A DNA stretch of 64,000 nt from Corticimicrobacter populi. GTDB taxonomy: Bacteria > Pseudomonadota > Gammaproteobacteria > Burkholderiales > Burkholderiaceae_B. The stretch covers positions 1 to 64,000 of the forward strand of contig NZ_QETA01000003.1 of the NCBI RefSeq assembly GCF_003123725.1, read 5' to 3'. The notes below the pieces were generated by a model that made no database searches, was not told where the DNA came from, and saw only the letters and a list, made by a program, of their open reading frames with translations. How positions within the stretch are numbered: the stretch's first letter is position 1; every line of letters begins with the position of its first letter. Positions 1 through 6,508 of this stretch are shown here, piece by piece. The translations under genes were made by a program, and so were the position numbers.

Positions 1-187
1 TGCCATCCGGCCCGATCCAGTTGGTCGGACTGGCCCCAGGATAAACCTCGACCGCCTGCGCCGCAGGCAAGCGTCCCAGCCACAGCGAAATACCCCCCAC
101 CGTGCCCAGCTTGATGAAATCCCGACGCGTAAAACTACCCTGCTTTGCGCTTGACACAATTTGTTCCTGCGTTCGACCTGAGGTCAT
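1..187 (-). CDS. Tat-exported oxidoreductase, N-terminus only (partial)
   Basis: This is the first 62 codons of a gene that runs off the left edge. The start ATG at 185-187 opens a protein with a twin-arginine signal, TRRDFIKLG, at about residues 20-28, then a hydrophobic stretch and an AQA cleavage-like site. The mature part begins with a short segment containing PTNWIGPDG. Tat signals of this kind are typical of periplasmic cofactor-containing enzymes, and the segment resembles the start of molybdopterin-binding xanthine-dehydrogenase-type subunits, but too little is present to prove this. It lies just downstream of the porin on the same strand. Confidence 0.5.
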   Translation of the reverse strand, partial: MTSGRTQEQIVSSAKQGSFTRRDFIKLGTVGGISLWLGRLPAAQAVEVYPGASPTNWIGPDG

Positions 188-230
188 TTCACTTTCCTAT
201 CCGCCCCGAAAGGCATGATTCCAAGGACAA

Positions 231-1310
231 TCAGAAATTGTGATTCAAGCCCACAATGAATTGCTGACCCCGAACATTCTGGAAGGAAAAGCCGGTTACA
301 TAAGCCCCAAGTGCATACAACGAAGTGCGTTTGGACAGGTTATAGCTATAACCTGCGCTATAGACACTCTGTTGCCGCTTGCCCAGGCCATAGGCTTCAT
401 TGAAAGAACTGCTGGCCCGCGAAACACTCCAGCCTACGATCGCGCTGGAAGCCGGGTTAATGGGTACCGTCGCATTGATGGTGAAACCTGTTGTTTTGAA
501 ATCCGGAATATAGCCGGCATTCCAGAACGTAAAAGGAGGAGATGGTGCAAAAGAACCCAACCCTGACTGACGACCATTGATATCCTGCCCCACCGCCATG
601 GCAAGTGTCAGAACATCGAAGTCATAACTACCTGCTGCAATCCAGGAATGCACGGCTTTTTCCCAATTGCCTGCTTTCAAGCGGTCGTACCCCAATGCCA
701 GAGTCAAGGGACCATTGGCGTAGCCCAGGGCAGAGGTAATCAGTTTGCTGTTGTCACTATTGTCCCAACTTTGCGGGCCATGCGTGTTAAAGGAATGACC
801 GACGGCAAAACTCAAGCCATTGAAAGTCGGTGAGGCATAAACAATAGTGTTGTCAGCCTTATTGGCACCCGCCGCGCTGAAGGTGTTTTCGATGTTGGAC
901 AAGCCTTCTTCGTCGTCAGGCCCGGCAATAAACCCGGCATAGTTTTGCACCGCATTACCCACACGGCCAAAAGTCAAGCTGCCCCATTCCCTGCTGTTCA
1001 GCCCAAGCGTGGTGGTTTTGAAGAGACGTCCGCCGGAGGACTGACCGGTCTGCACGTCGAAGCCACTTTCCAATTTAAAGGTGACAGACAAGCCATCCCC
1101 CAGGTCTTCGCTACCCCTTATGCCCCAGACGCTACTAGACCATACGCCATTGAAGAGGCCACTACGGCTAGCTTTGACGCCTGTATCCTTGTTTTTCAGG
1201 GACTTGAATCCCACACCAGTATCCAACGTGCCGTACAGCGTTACTGAGGCTTGCGCCTGCGCCATTCCCACTGCGCCCATCACGGTCATAACCAGCAATG
1301 CTTTTTTCAT
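231..1310 (-). CDS. Outer-membrane general porin (Bordetella/Omp32 type)
   Basis: A 359-residue trimeric beta-barrel porin for passive diffusion of small solutes across the outer membrane. The chosen start, MKKALLVMTV, gives a classic signal peptide ending AQAQA, and AGGA lies just upstream. An upstream in-frame ATG would add 13 charged residues ahead of the signal and is less likely. The mature protein starts SVTLYG, a hallmark of the betaproteobacterial porin family. It has a GLxVTFKLE strand typical of the family and ends in Phe (GLNHNF), the barrel-assembly signal read by BamA. The gene is outside the element and is its left chromosomal neighbour. Confidence 0.93.
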   Translation of the reverse strand: MKKALLVMTVMGAVGMAQAQASVTLYGTLDTGVGFKSLKNKDTGVKASRSGLFNGVWSSSVWGIRGSEDLGDGLSVTFKLESGFDVQTGQSSGGRLFKTTTLGLNSREWGSLTFGRVGNAVQNYAGFIAGPDDEEGLSNIENTFSAAGANKADNTIVYASPTFNGLSFAVGHSFNTHGPQSWDNSDNSKLITSALGYANGPLTLALGYDRLKAGNWEKAVHSWIAAGSYDFDVLTLAMAVGQDINGRQSGLGSFAPSPPFTFWNAGYIPDFKTTGFTINATVPINPASSAIVGWSVSRASSSFNEAYGLGKRQQSVYSAGYSYNLSKRTSLYALGAYVTGFSFQNVRGQQFIVGLNHNF

Positions 1311-1511
1311 GAGTCCTGCTTCCCCTAGTTTTTTCTTGATGACTTCCAACAGAGATTAATGCATAGATCAGGTCAATGATATGTCACCCGAACAATTTCA
1401 GCGTATATCCTGACATCACAAACCGACACGCATCCGCAAGCGACGCCACCATCGGCAGCCGTCGTCATTCAATCCTGCGCTGACACAGGGTGTCTCCTGG
1501 CCGCAGAAAAT

Positions 1512-1541
1512 AAAAAAGCCACCGCATCGGGTGGCTTTTTT
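1512..1541. terminator. Rho-independent terminator, probably original for the tRNA
   Basis: A GCCACC/GGTGGC stem with a six-base loop is flanked by six A on the left and six T on the right, so it can work in both directions. A nearly identical hairpin sits next to the intact tRNA at 16002-16025. This copy was probably the terminator of the tRNA before the element inserted. Confidence 0.85.
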
Positions 1542-1565
1542 GCCCTGACCTAACAGGTAAATTCT

Positions 1566-1612
1566 TGGTGGCGCATCCCTGATTCGAACAGGGGACCTGC
1601 GGATTATGATTC
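1566..1612. repeat. attL: 47-bp direct repeat of the tRNA 3' part
   Basis: These 47 bases are identical to 16056-16102 and correspond to the tRNA from the CCA end back into the anticodon arm. Only this 3' fragment is present here: the next base differs and no 5' half follows. It is the left junction of the element, not a functional tRNA gene. Confidence 0.93.
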
Positions 1613-1678
1613 AGTTTTATGGCAAGGCATTGATCGTGCTTTGTCTTTGCAATCATATGGTTAGGTCATTCATCAACC

Positions 1679-1724
1679 GCTATGCATATGCTATGTTTTG
1701 CTATGCGGTTGACGCTTTGTTGAC
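1679..1724 (+). repeat. Phased hexamers in the left attP arm (Int/Xis-type sites)
   Basis: Three GCTATG copies begin at 1679, 1690 and 1700, and two GTTGAC copies begin at 1708 and 1719. All successive starts are 8 to 11 bp apart, about one helical turn for most. The block is 67 bp inside attL. A matching GTTGAC pair with the same 11-bp period lies in the right arm at 15967-15983. This is the pattern expected for arm-type integrase sites and excisionase sites; assigning each hexamer to Int or Xis is inference. Confidence 0.55.
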
Positions 1725-1733
1725 ACTGAAATG

Positions 1734-2237
1734 CTACTTTGAAGAAGGCCGGGCAGTCGCCAGTGGTAGGAACAGCGTCAGCGGCGAGTCAGGCAACACA
1801 ATAAAGCCATGATGCCGATAGAAGGCTGAGGCCGCATCGTCCTTGGCATCCACCATCATGGCAAAAGCGGCAATCTCGGCGCGGGCAGCGCGATCAAGCG
1901 CATCGGCCAGGAGCGCACCACCCAGCCCTTGCCCCTTGAAAGCCTGATCCACAGCCAAGCGGCCCATACGAACCGCTGGCACAGTCGGATAGCGCGGCAA
2001 CTTTTTGCCGATATTGGCGGGAAGATCTGTCAGCAAGACACTTGACGAAGCAAGTGTGTAGTAGCCCGCGATTCGTTGTTCATCAGCCAAAGCAACATAG
2101 CAAGCCGCGACACGACGACGAACATCTTGCGAGGCTTGCGTTTGTATGTAGCGATTCAACGGTTCAGAATCGCTGTTGAACGCAGCACGATCGTGCTGGC
2201 CATCCAACAAGGCAAGTTTGAATGGCGCACGGCTCAT
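1734..2237 (-). CDS. GNAT acetyltransferase toxin, TacT family
   Basis: A 167-residue GNAT-fold protein. TacT-type toxins acetylate the amino group of aminoacyl-tRNAs and stop translation. The acetyl-CoA loop is visible as GQGLGG at residues 103-108, preceded by the RMGRLAVD strand. A Tyr near residue 140 in AFYRHHGF lies where the catalytic Tyr of TacT sits. The start codon overlaps the stop of the upstream DUF1778 antitoxin gene by four bases, so the pair is co-translated. It is the first gene inside the left end of the element, a common place for maintenance cargo. Function is inferred from family and gene pairing. Confidence 0.9.
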   Translation of the reverse strand: MSRAPFKLALLDGQHDRAAFNSDSEPLNRYIQTQASQDVRRRVAACYVALADEQRIAGYYTLASSSVLLTDLPANIGKKLPRYPTVPAVRMGRLAVDQAFKGQGLGGALLADALDRAARAEIAAFAMMVDAKDDAASAFYRHHGFIVLPDSPLTLFLPLATARPSSK

Positions 2238-2515
2238 TCAGCGTTCAGGAGTTTGCTGCGGCGGGTAAAAGCGCGTTTCAGGGCCGGTGTTTGTTTCGGT
2301 GGCGATAGCAGCGCCTGAGCAAAGCACTCCTGGTCAGCCATCGACAAACGGATGACCTCGGCCTGTTCGATGGCGCGTTGTGCGGCGTCCTGGACAGCAG
2401 TGACCACGAAGTCGGTCATGGTACGCCCCTGAAGCTCAGCGGCGCGTTTGAGCATCGAATGCAGATCGGTACTGATTCGGGCTTCGAGACGGGCGGTAGA
2501 GATGGTTGCAGGCAT
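2234..2515 (-). CDS. DUF1778 antitoxin, TacA family (ribbon-helix-helix)
   Basis: A 93-residue antitoxin. The start at 2515 (MPATISTARLEARIS) is chosen because GGGAG lies at the right distance upstream and because DUF1778 proteins begin with this short beta strand; an in-frame ATG further upstream lies before the promoter described below. The N-terminal 50 residues form the ribbon-helix-helix DNA-binding fold, and the C-terminal tail (about residues 60-93, including the KQTPALKRAF segment) is expected to wrap around the GNAT toxin. The first gene of a two-gene operon with the toxin, it is expected to repress its own promoter with the toxin as co-repressor. Confidence 0.9.
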   Translation of the reverse strand: MPATISTARLEARISTDLHSMLKRAAELQGRTMTDFVVTAVQDAAQRAIEQAEVIRLSMADQECFAQALLSPPKQTPALKRAFTRRSKLLNAE

Positions 2516-2535
2516 GGTTATATTCTCCCAATGAA

Positions 2536-2564
2536 ATTTTACGGCAATTTGCCGTACATGACAA
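2536..2564 (-). promoter_or_regulatory. Promoter with embedded operator for the tacA-tacT pair
   Basis: On the minus strand a TTGTCA -35 box (2559-2564) and a TAAAAT -10 box (2536-2541) are exactly 17 bp apart. The spacer contains most of a 17-bp palindrome with arms TACGGCAA/TTGCCGTA (2540-2556). A ribbon-helix-helix repressor bound there would block RNA polymerase directly. The boxes lie upstream of the GGGAG ribosome site of the antitoxin gene. Confidence 0.75.
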
Positions 2565-2622
2565 CTATACAATCGAGTAATAACCAGCCAAAAACCATGC
2601 TTTACACATGTTATATAGGCTC

Positions 2623-3543
2623 TTATATCAGCAAATTTTCATATTTTTTAGCTAGAAGTGAATACTCTCCCCATTTCAAGCGCTCCACACATAGTCCAAC
2701 CCCATTCACTCCTATCTTCCCCCAAAAAATTACTATGCGACCGACAGACTCATCACTAATTCCTTTATCCGCTTGATTTGCTTCATTGTCTTTTAAATAG
2801 AAATCCACAATATTTGGATTGCTTTTCAATTTCGTCATGCGCATATTCGTTCGTTTTTTGCTTTTCCCAGCATTGAAGGATTTCTCAATTATTCCCCAAT
2901 ATAATTTTGGGGTTTCAACAACATCAGTTATGTCTTCAATGTTATTGATGGATGAAATCAAAAGTTGCGCATGGGTCTGATTGGGTAAGATGTAGTACCG
3001 ATAAAGATTATCATCAAAATTTGTGCAAATGGCTCTAATGGTAGTGATTTTGCTGGGTAAATTAAAAGACTTTCCTTTATGCCTGGCAATTGGGAGCAAT
3101 GAAATGGGGCCGTGCTCATCTTCAATTGCACTTTGTTTGTAAGGGGCAGCGGAATCATTCGGTATTAATGGATGGCTTTCCATGAAGGAATTAATAACAA
3201 CAAGTTCACCATTGGAAATTGCTTGTGCGGCAAGCTCTTCCGTTTCATATTTAACCCCTTCTGATTTTGGTGTTCTTAAATTGCATTCGATATGGCAGTA
3301 TGATTTAAGATGCATAAAGCAGGCATTTCTGGAATTTGAAAAGCGGCTTTTGTTTTTTGGGGATCTTGTTAGGTTTGTAAAGCAAACAGGGCAAAATATA
3401 TTGCCAGACATTGACTCATCAAATTCAATAGGAGTTATTTTCTGACCATTAACCAATAAGTCATGCCGACTTCCCTTCTCATAGCTCCAATTATTCAAAT
3501 GCAGTGCATACTTGATTCTATTGTTTGTCATATGCTTATCCAT
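2623..3543 (-). CDS. Unknown AT-rich cargo protein with Cys/His cluster
   Basis: A 306-residue protein I do not recognise. Residues 50-90 hold a probable zinc-binding cluster: CPVC at 51-54, then C75, H78, C83, H84 and C87, with a FMHLKSYCHIEC segment. The layout recalls the Cys/His module at the start of competence CoiA-like and some defence proteins, but no nuclease motif is seen. The C-terminal half contains a long segment rich in Asn, Ile and Lys. Base composition is far more AT-rich than the phage genes and the core genome, so it was probably acquired separately. Two starts (MDKH and MTNN) are four codons apart. There is no signal peptide or membrane segment. Confidence 0.6.
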   Translation of the reverse strand: MDKHMTNNRIKYALHLNNWSYEKGSRHDLLVNGQKITPIEFDESMSGNIFCPVCFTNLTRSPKNKSRFSNSRNACFMHLKSYCHIECNLRTPKSEGVKYETEELAAQAISNGELVVINSFMESHPLIPNDSAAPYKQSAIEDEHGPISLLPIARHKGKSFNLPSKITTIRAICTNFDDNLYRYYILPNQTHAQLLISSINNIEDITDVVETPKLYWGIIEKSFNAGKSKKRTNMRMTKLKSNPNIVDFYLKDNEANQADKGISDESVGRIVIFWGKIGVNGVGLCVERLKWGEYSLLAKKYENLLI

Positions 3544-3654
3544 TGAGTTAATTCTATTAAAACGGCACTAACAGAAAGGTATTCAGCTTTATCTAAGAAG
3601 ATACCAAAAGATACGAAATATAGCTACCTAGTTCAAAATAAGTGGCTTACGCCT

Positions 3655-3818
3655 ACGCTCGCCGCTTGGCAGGGTTGCAGGGTTGCAGGGCAGAAAGCAT
3701 CCTGCAATCCAACCAACAGTGTGTACTATCAGTGGAGTGTCAAGGATCCGCTGCGCTGGGTACTCACCTGGTCCCGGCAAACCGGGCTGCGGCTTCCGTA
3801 CCCGTCCTTGACATGGCA
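3655..3818. repeat. Structured intergenic repeat, copy 1
   Basis: These 164 bases are about 87% identical (hand alignment) to 15649-15804; the length difference is one extra 8-bp tandem unit, GGTTGCAG. Two hairpins are predicted by eye. One has TTGCAGG/CCTGCAA arms. The other is long, with nested arms TGTCAAGGA/TCCTTGACA (3738-3746 and 3805-3813), GGGTAC/GTACCC and CCCGG/CCGGG. The arms are kept in both copies while other positions vary. It fills most of the 324-base gap between the AT-rich gene and the phosphatase gene. Short reverse-strand reading frames cross it, but I see no ribosome site for them. Confidence 0.7.
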
Positions 3819-3867
3819 CACGTCGTCTGGGTAAGTTGCTCTGTTATGTGTTCTCCGACGACAAACA

Positions 3868-4548
3868 ATGTATGACCCGTTACGCCTGCGCCGCTTCAAC
3901 CTGAATACACAGGGACGAGACTTCGCCGTGGGCGACATTCACGGCTGTTTCAGCAAGCTGGATACTGCGCTCCGTAAGGTGCGTTTTTCAGCGGAGCGTG
4001 ATCGGCTGTTCGCTGTTGGTGATCTGGTAGACCGAGGGCCAGAGTCAGCCCAAGTGCTTGAATGGCTTGCGCACCCTTGGTTTCACTCCGTCTGTGGCAA
4101 TCACGACCTGATGACCTGGCGCCGTGCGTTGGGCGATCCTCTGCCAGATATTGACCATGCAGCACATGGCGGGCGCTGGCTCGACAGCCTTGGTGAACTG
4201 ATGCAGCAACGTATCGCACAAAGTCTACGTGAACTTCCTTTGGCGATTGAAGTGAACACGGCAGATGGGCCAGTGGGCATCATCCATGCCGACTTCCCAT
4301 ATGACGATTGGCAAGTCGTATACGAACACCAATTCAGCGCCGAGGACGAAGATACCTGCCTTTGGTCTATCGACCGTTACCGCACCGGTTACAAGCAGCC
4401 TGTCCGCAGTGTTCGCGCCATCGTGCATGGTCACATGACTGTGAGCAAGATGGAGCAGTTGGGTAACGTGTTTTTCATCGACACCGGGGGATGGCGCGAT
4501 GGTGGCAAGTTTACGCTGTTGAACTTGCAGATATTAAAGGCCGTTTAA
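3868..4548 (+). CDS. PrpA/lambda-type Ser/Thr metallophosphatase
   Basis: A 226-residue metal-dependent phosphatase of the phage lambda PP / bacterial PrpA-PrpB group. The signature motifs are in order: GDIHG at 22-26, GDLVDRG at 51-57, GNHD at 77-80, then IIHADF and the late VHGHM histidine segment. These residues bind the two metal ions and the phosphate. Enzymes of this group remove phosphate from Ser, Thr or His residues in proteins, and several phages carry one. Here it stands alone on the plus strand between the structured repeat and the phage intergenic region, so it is cargo rather than a virion gene. Substrate unknown. Confidence 0.88.
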   Translation: MYDPLRLRRFNLNTQGRDFAVGDIHGCFSKLDTALRKVRFSAERDRLFAVGDLVDRGPESAQVLEWLAHPWFHSVCGNHDLMTWRRALGDPLPDIDHAAHGGRWLDSLGELMQQRIAQSLRELPLAIEVNTADGPVGIIHADFPYDDWQVVYEHQFSAEDEDTCLWSIDRYRTGYKQPVRSVRAIVHGHMTVSKMEQLGNVFFIDTGGWRDGGKFTLLNLQILKAV

Positions 4549-4640
4549 TAGGATCGGATGATTGGAATCCTTTGTTTTCCGAACTGAACTCTAGCCGTAC
4601 TTGTGCTTCTTGGGTATTCGCCCAACTTGGGATTCTTACT

Positions 4641-4802
4641 TCAAAGTTTCCCGAAGATCCAGGAAGCTATCCACCATAATGCTGAGCCAATAAGAGCCAA
4701 CACAATCAGCGTGATTAGATAGACCCACGCAGTGGACAAAAACAAAAAAACACGACCAATTCCGTGTGCACAAGCAACAATAATTCGATCTAGAAATTGC
4801 AT
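4641..4802 (-). CDS. Small membrane protein, 53 aa (unrecognised)
   Basis: A short frame starting MQFLDRIIVACAHG at 4802 encodes 53 residues with one or two very hydrophobic segments (about 18-24 and 26-50, the latter rich in Leu, Ile, Ala and Trp) and ends WIFGKL. AGG lies about 10 bases upstream. It follows the 83-residue gene at 4843-5094 on the same strand with a 40-base gap, so the two may form a transcript. Small membrane proteins in this part of filamentous prophages could act in immunity or assembly, but that is a guess. The whole 4549-4842 interval otherwise shows nothing. Confidence 0.5.
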   Translation of the reverse strand: MQFLDRIIVACAHGIGRVFLFLSTAWVYLITLIVLALIGSALWWIASWIFGKL

Positions 4803-4842
4803 CAACCAAGCCTAATTTAATCAGAAATCACAAACCAAGTGG

Positions 4843-5094
4843 CTATGAGACTGTTTGAATTTTTCCATACACAGCCCGAATCCTGGCTATTTCCTCATGA
4901 TCCTTAACGCGCAACCTGGCACGCTCCTGAGCCAGACGACTTCTTTCTGCTCTCAGCGTTTGCATCGCCGTATCATCAAGCCCGCCTTGCTCCAAGGCAC
5001 CATGAATTTTGGCAGAGATCAACGCTATTTCAGCACCAATAGCATCACGAGCGCACTCATAGGCGATAGATTCTTCTTGTGTCCATCCCTTCAT
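4843..5094 (-). CDS. Small helical phage-region protein, 83 aa
   Basis: An 83-residue, highly charged, probably all-helical protein. Residues 35-80 are rich in Arg, Glu, Ala and Leu with coiled-coil character (TLRAERSRLAQERARLRVKDHEEIARI). There is no signal or membrane segment. It lies between the palindrome cluster that follows the secretin gene and the 53-aa membrane protein gene, all on the strand of the virion operon. I do not recognise a family. It is plausibly a small accessory phage protein. Confidence 0.55.
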   Translation of the reverse strand: MKGWTQEESIAYECARDAIGAEIALISAKIHGALEQGGLDDTAMQTLRAERSRLAQERARLRVKDHEEIARIRAVYGKIQTVS

Positions 5095-5155
5095 ACTATC
5101 CCCGCGAATAGGCTACCAGCCAGCCCAGTTTGCGCATACGTGCCAGTTAGGCAGC

Positions 5156-5261
5156 GATAATAATAGTAATAATATTATTACTATTATTATCAAAATTTGG
5201 TCATGACCAAATCGCTGTGGCTAGGAATGACGTCCCCAAAACCTTTGTCATGACAAAGGTT
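5156..5261. promoter_or_regulatory. Cluster of three perfect palindromes; candidate packaging signal/origin region
   Basis: Directly after the pIV-like secretin gene come three perfect palindromes: 36 bp of A, T and few G/C at 5156-5191, 18 bp at 5195-5212 (half-site ATTTGGTCA) and 22 bp at 5240-5261 (half-site AACCTTTGTCA). The last two share the GTCATGAC centre and their centres are 47 bp apart. In Ff phages this position, downstream of gene IV, holds the terminator, the packaging hairpin and the replication origins. The 22-bp palindrome touches the secretin stop codon. Function is inferred from position and structure; paired operators are an alternative for the two GTCATGAC sites. Confidence 0.6.
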
Positions 5262-6508
5262 CACGGCTCCTGCCCTGGCACACGTTGTACTTGCAGAACC
5301 AGCAAAATTTCACTACTGGACTGTTCATAGCCAGTAGTATGCAGGAAGCGTGGCAAGAAGCTCAACCCATCCCGCGTATTGGTGTCCTTGCTTTCTGTCA
5401 GGCCACCCAGCACGATCACGTCGCCATCCTGCATGCCGACCTTTGTTTTCAGTTCCCGCTTGGTCAGCGTAGGCGAGTTGTTAACGCCGGTTGTCGTCTT
5501 CACGAAGTTGGAGAGCTGTTGCGTGATATCCAGGTCGATGATGCCTTCCTTCACGACAGGACGAACATCGAAGATGACACCGGAGCTGCGATACTCAACT
5601 GATTGTACGGCTTGGCCTGCACCTTGTGGGTACGACAACGCGCCCAGCACAGGCACATCCTGGCCGACTGAGAAGATACCTTGTGATCCTGACTGAATGC
5701 GCAGCGCAGGCGACGACACTACCTTGAATCGGCTATCGCTGGACAGCATGGAATAGACGGCATCCAGGCTGGTGTTCTTGATCTGGATGAAATTGCCCAA
5801 GTTCGTGGCCGTAGAGCCAATGCCGATGCCCACATGACCACCAAGCAGGTTTGCCAGCAGGCCAAAGGTCGATCCCTGCCGGTCAGTGTTGCTGACCTCA
5901 TAGACCAACCCACGCACGGCCACTTCACCAATGCGCCTGTCCACCTGCGGCAGCAGCTCACGCAGGCGTTCGATTTCTTCCTCTGCGCCTGCAAACACCA
6001 AGACATCAGCAGACTGGTCGATCAGCGATGCCGCCGACGAGATTGGCACGTCGCCCTTGGGGCTGGCTTCCGGCGTGGCCCGGACGCTGCGATTGGTGAC
6101 GAACGATCCCTTGAACAGCGGTGCCAGGGTGCGCGACAGGTAGGACACTTCACGATATTGGGGCTGGTAGATGTAGATATGCTCGGCCTGGATCGGCGGC
6201 TCACCCTCGACACGCTTGCGCACGAAGTCCACACCGGATTTGCGCTCAACCATGTAGCCCAGGCTGTCCAGGAAGTACTGTATGAACAATGACAGCTTGC
6301 CCTGATTGTCTTTGTAGCGGAACGACACCAGCCGTTCGTCTTCCAGCACGTCCGGGGCCAGGACATAGGGCGTGGTCGTGGCTTCACGGTAGATGAGCTG
6401 CACGACTTCGGAAATGCTTGCCCCTTGCAGGTCGAGATTGACCGCCTTGGCCTGAACAGTACCAGCCAGGGCCAGAGACAGAATGGATGCCAGGATACGC
6501 AGTTTCAT
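5261..6508 (-). CDS. pIV-like secretin for phage export
   Basis: A 415-residue outer-membrane secretin that forms the exit channel for the filament. A signal peptide (residues 1-20, ending VQA) precedes an N-domain that begins VNLDLQGASISEVVQLI. The C-terminal half is the secretin fold: VVSSPALRIQSG, the SVGQDVP segment, the SSGVIFDVRP strand and the conserved VIVLGGL end. It is the last gene of the structural operon; its ATG directly follows the Zot stop codon. Many inoviruses borrow a host secretin, while this one brings its own. The length matches the pIV family. Confidence 0.92.
   Translation of the reverse strand: MKLRILASILSLALAGTVQAKAVNLDLQGASISEVVQLIYREATTTPYVLAPDVLEDERLVSFRYKDNQGKLSLFIQYFLDSLGYMVERKSGVDFVRKRVEGEPPIQAEHIYIYQPQYREVSYLSRTLAPLFKGSFVTNRSVRATPEASPKGDVPISSAASLIDQSADVLVFAGAEEEIERLRELLPQVDRRIGEVAVRGLVYEVSNTDRQGSTFGLLANLLGGHVGIGIGSTATNLGNFIQIKNTSLDAVYSMLSSDSRFKVVSSPALRIQSGSQGIFSVGQDVPVLGALSYPQGAGQAVQSVEYRSSGVIFDVRPVVKEGIIDLDITQQLSNFVKTTTGVNNSPTLTKRELKTKVGMQDGDVIVLGGLTESKDTNTRDGLSFLPRFLHTTGYEQSSSEILLVLQVQRVPGQEP

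Noticed and set aside
1566..1612. A second tRNA gene at the left junction.
   Set aside because: Only the 3' part is present, with no 5' half. It is the attachment repeat.
3655..3818. The structured repeat as an integron attC site.
   Set aside because: An RYYYAAC-like 7-mer is present but no matching GTTRRRY core site, and no integron integrase is in the window.
3628..3819. Reverse-strand frames of 63 and 74 codons across the two structured repeats, with similar peptides.
   Set aside because: No ribosome site, and the differences and the 8-bp insertion do not follow codon structure. The similarity follows from the repeated DNA with conserved hairpins.
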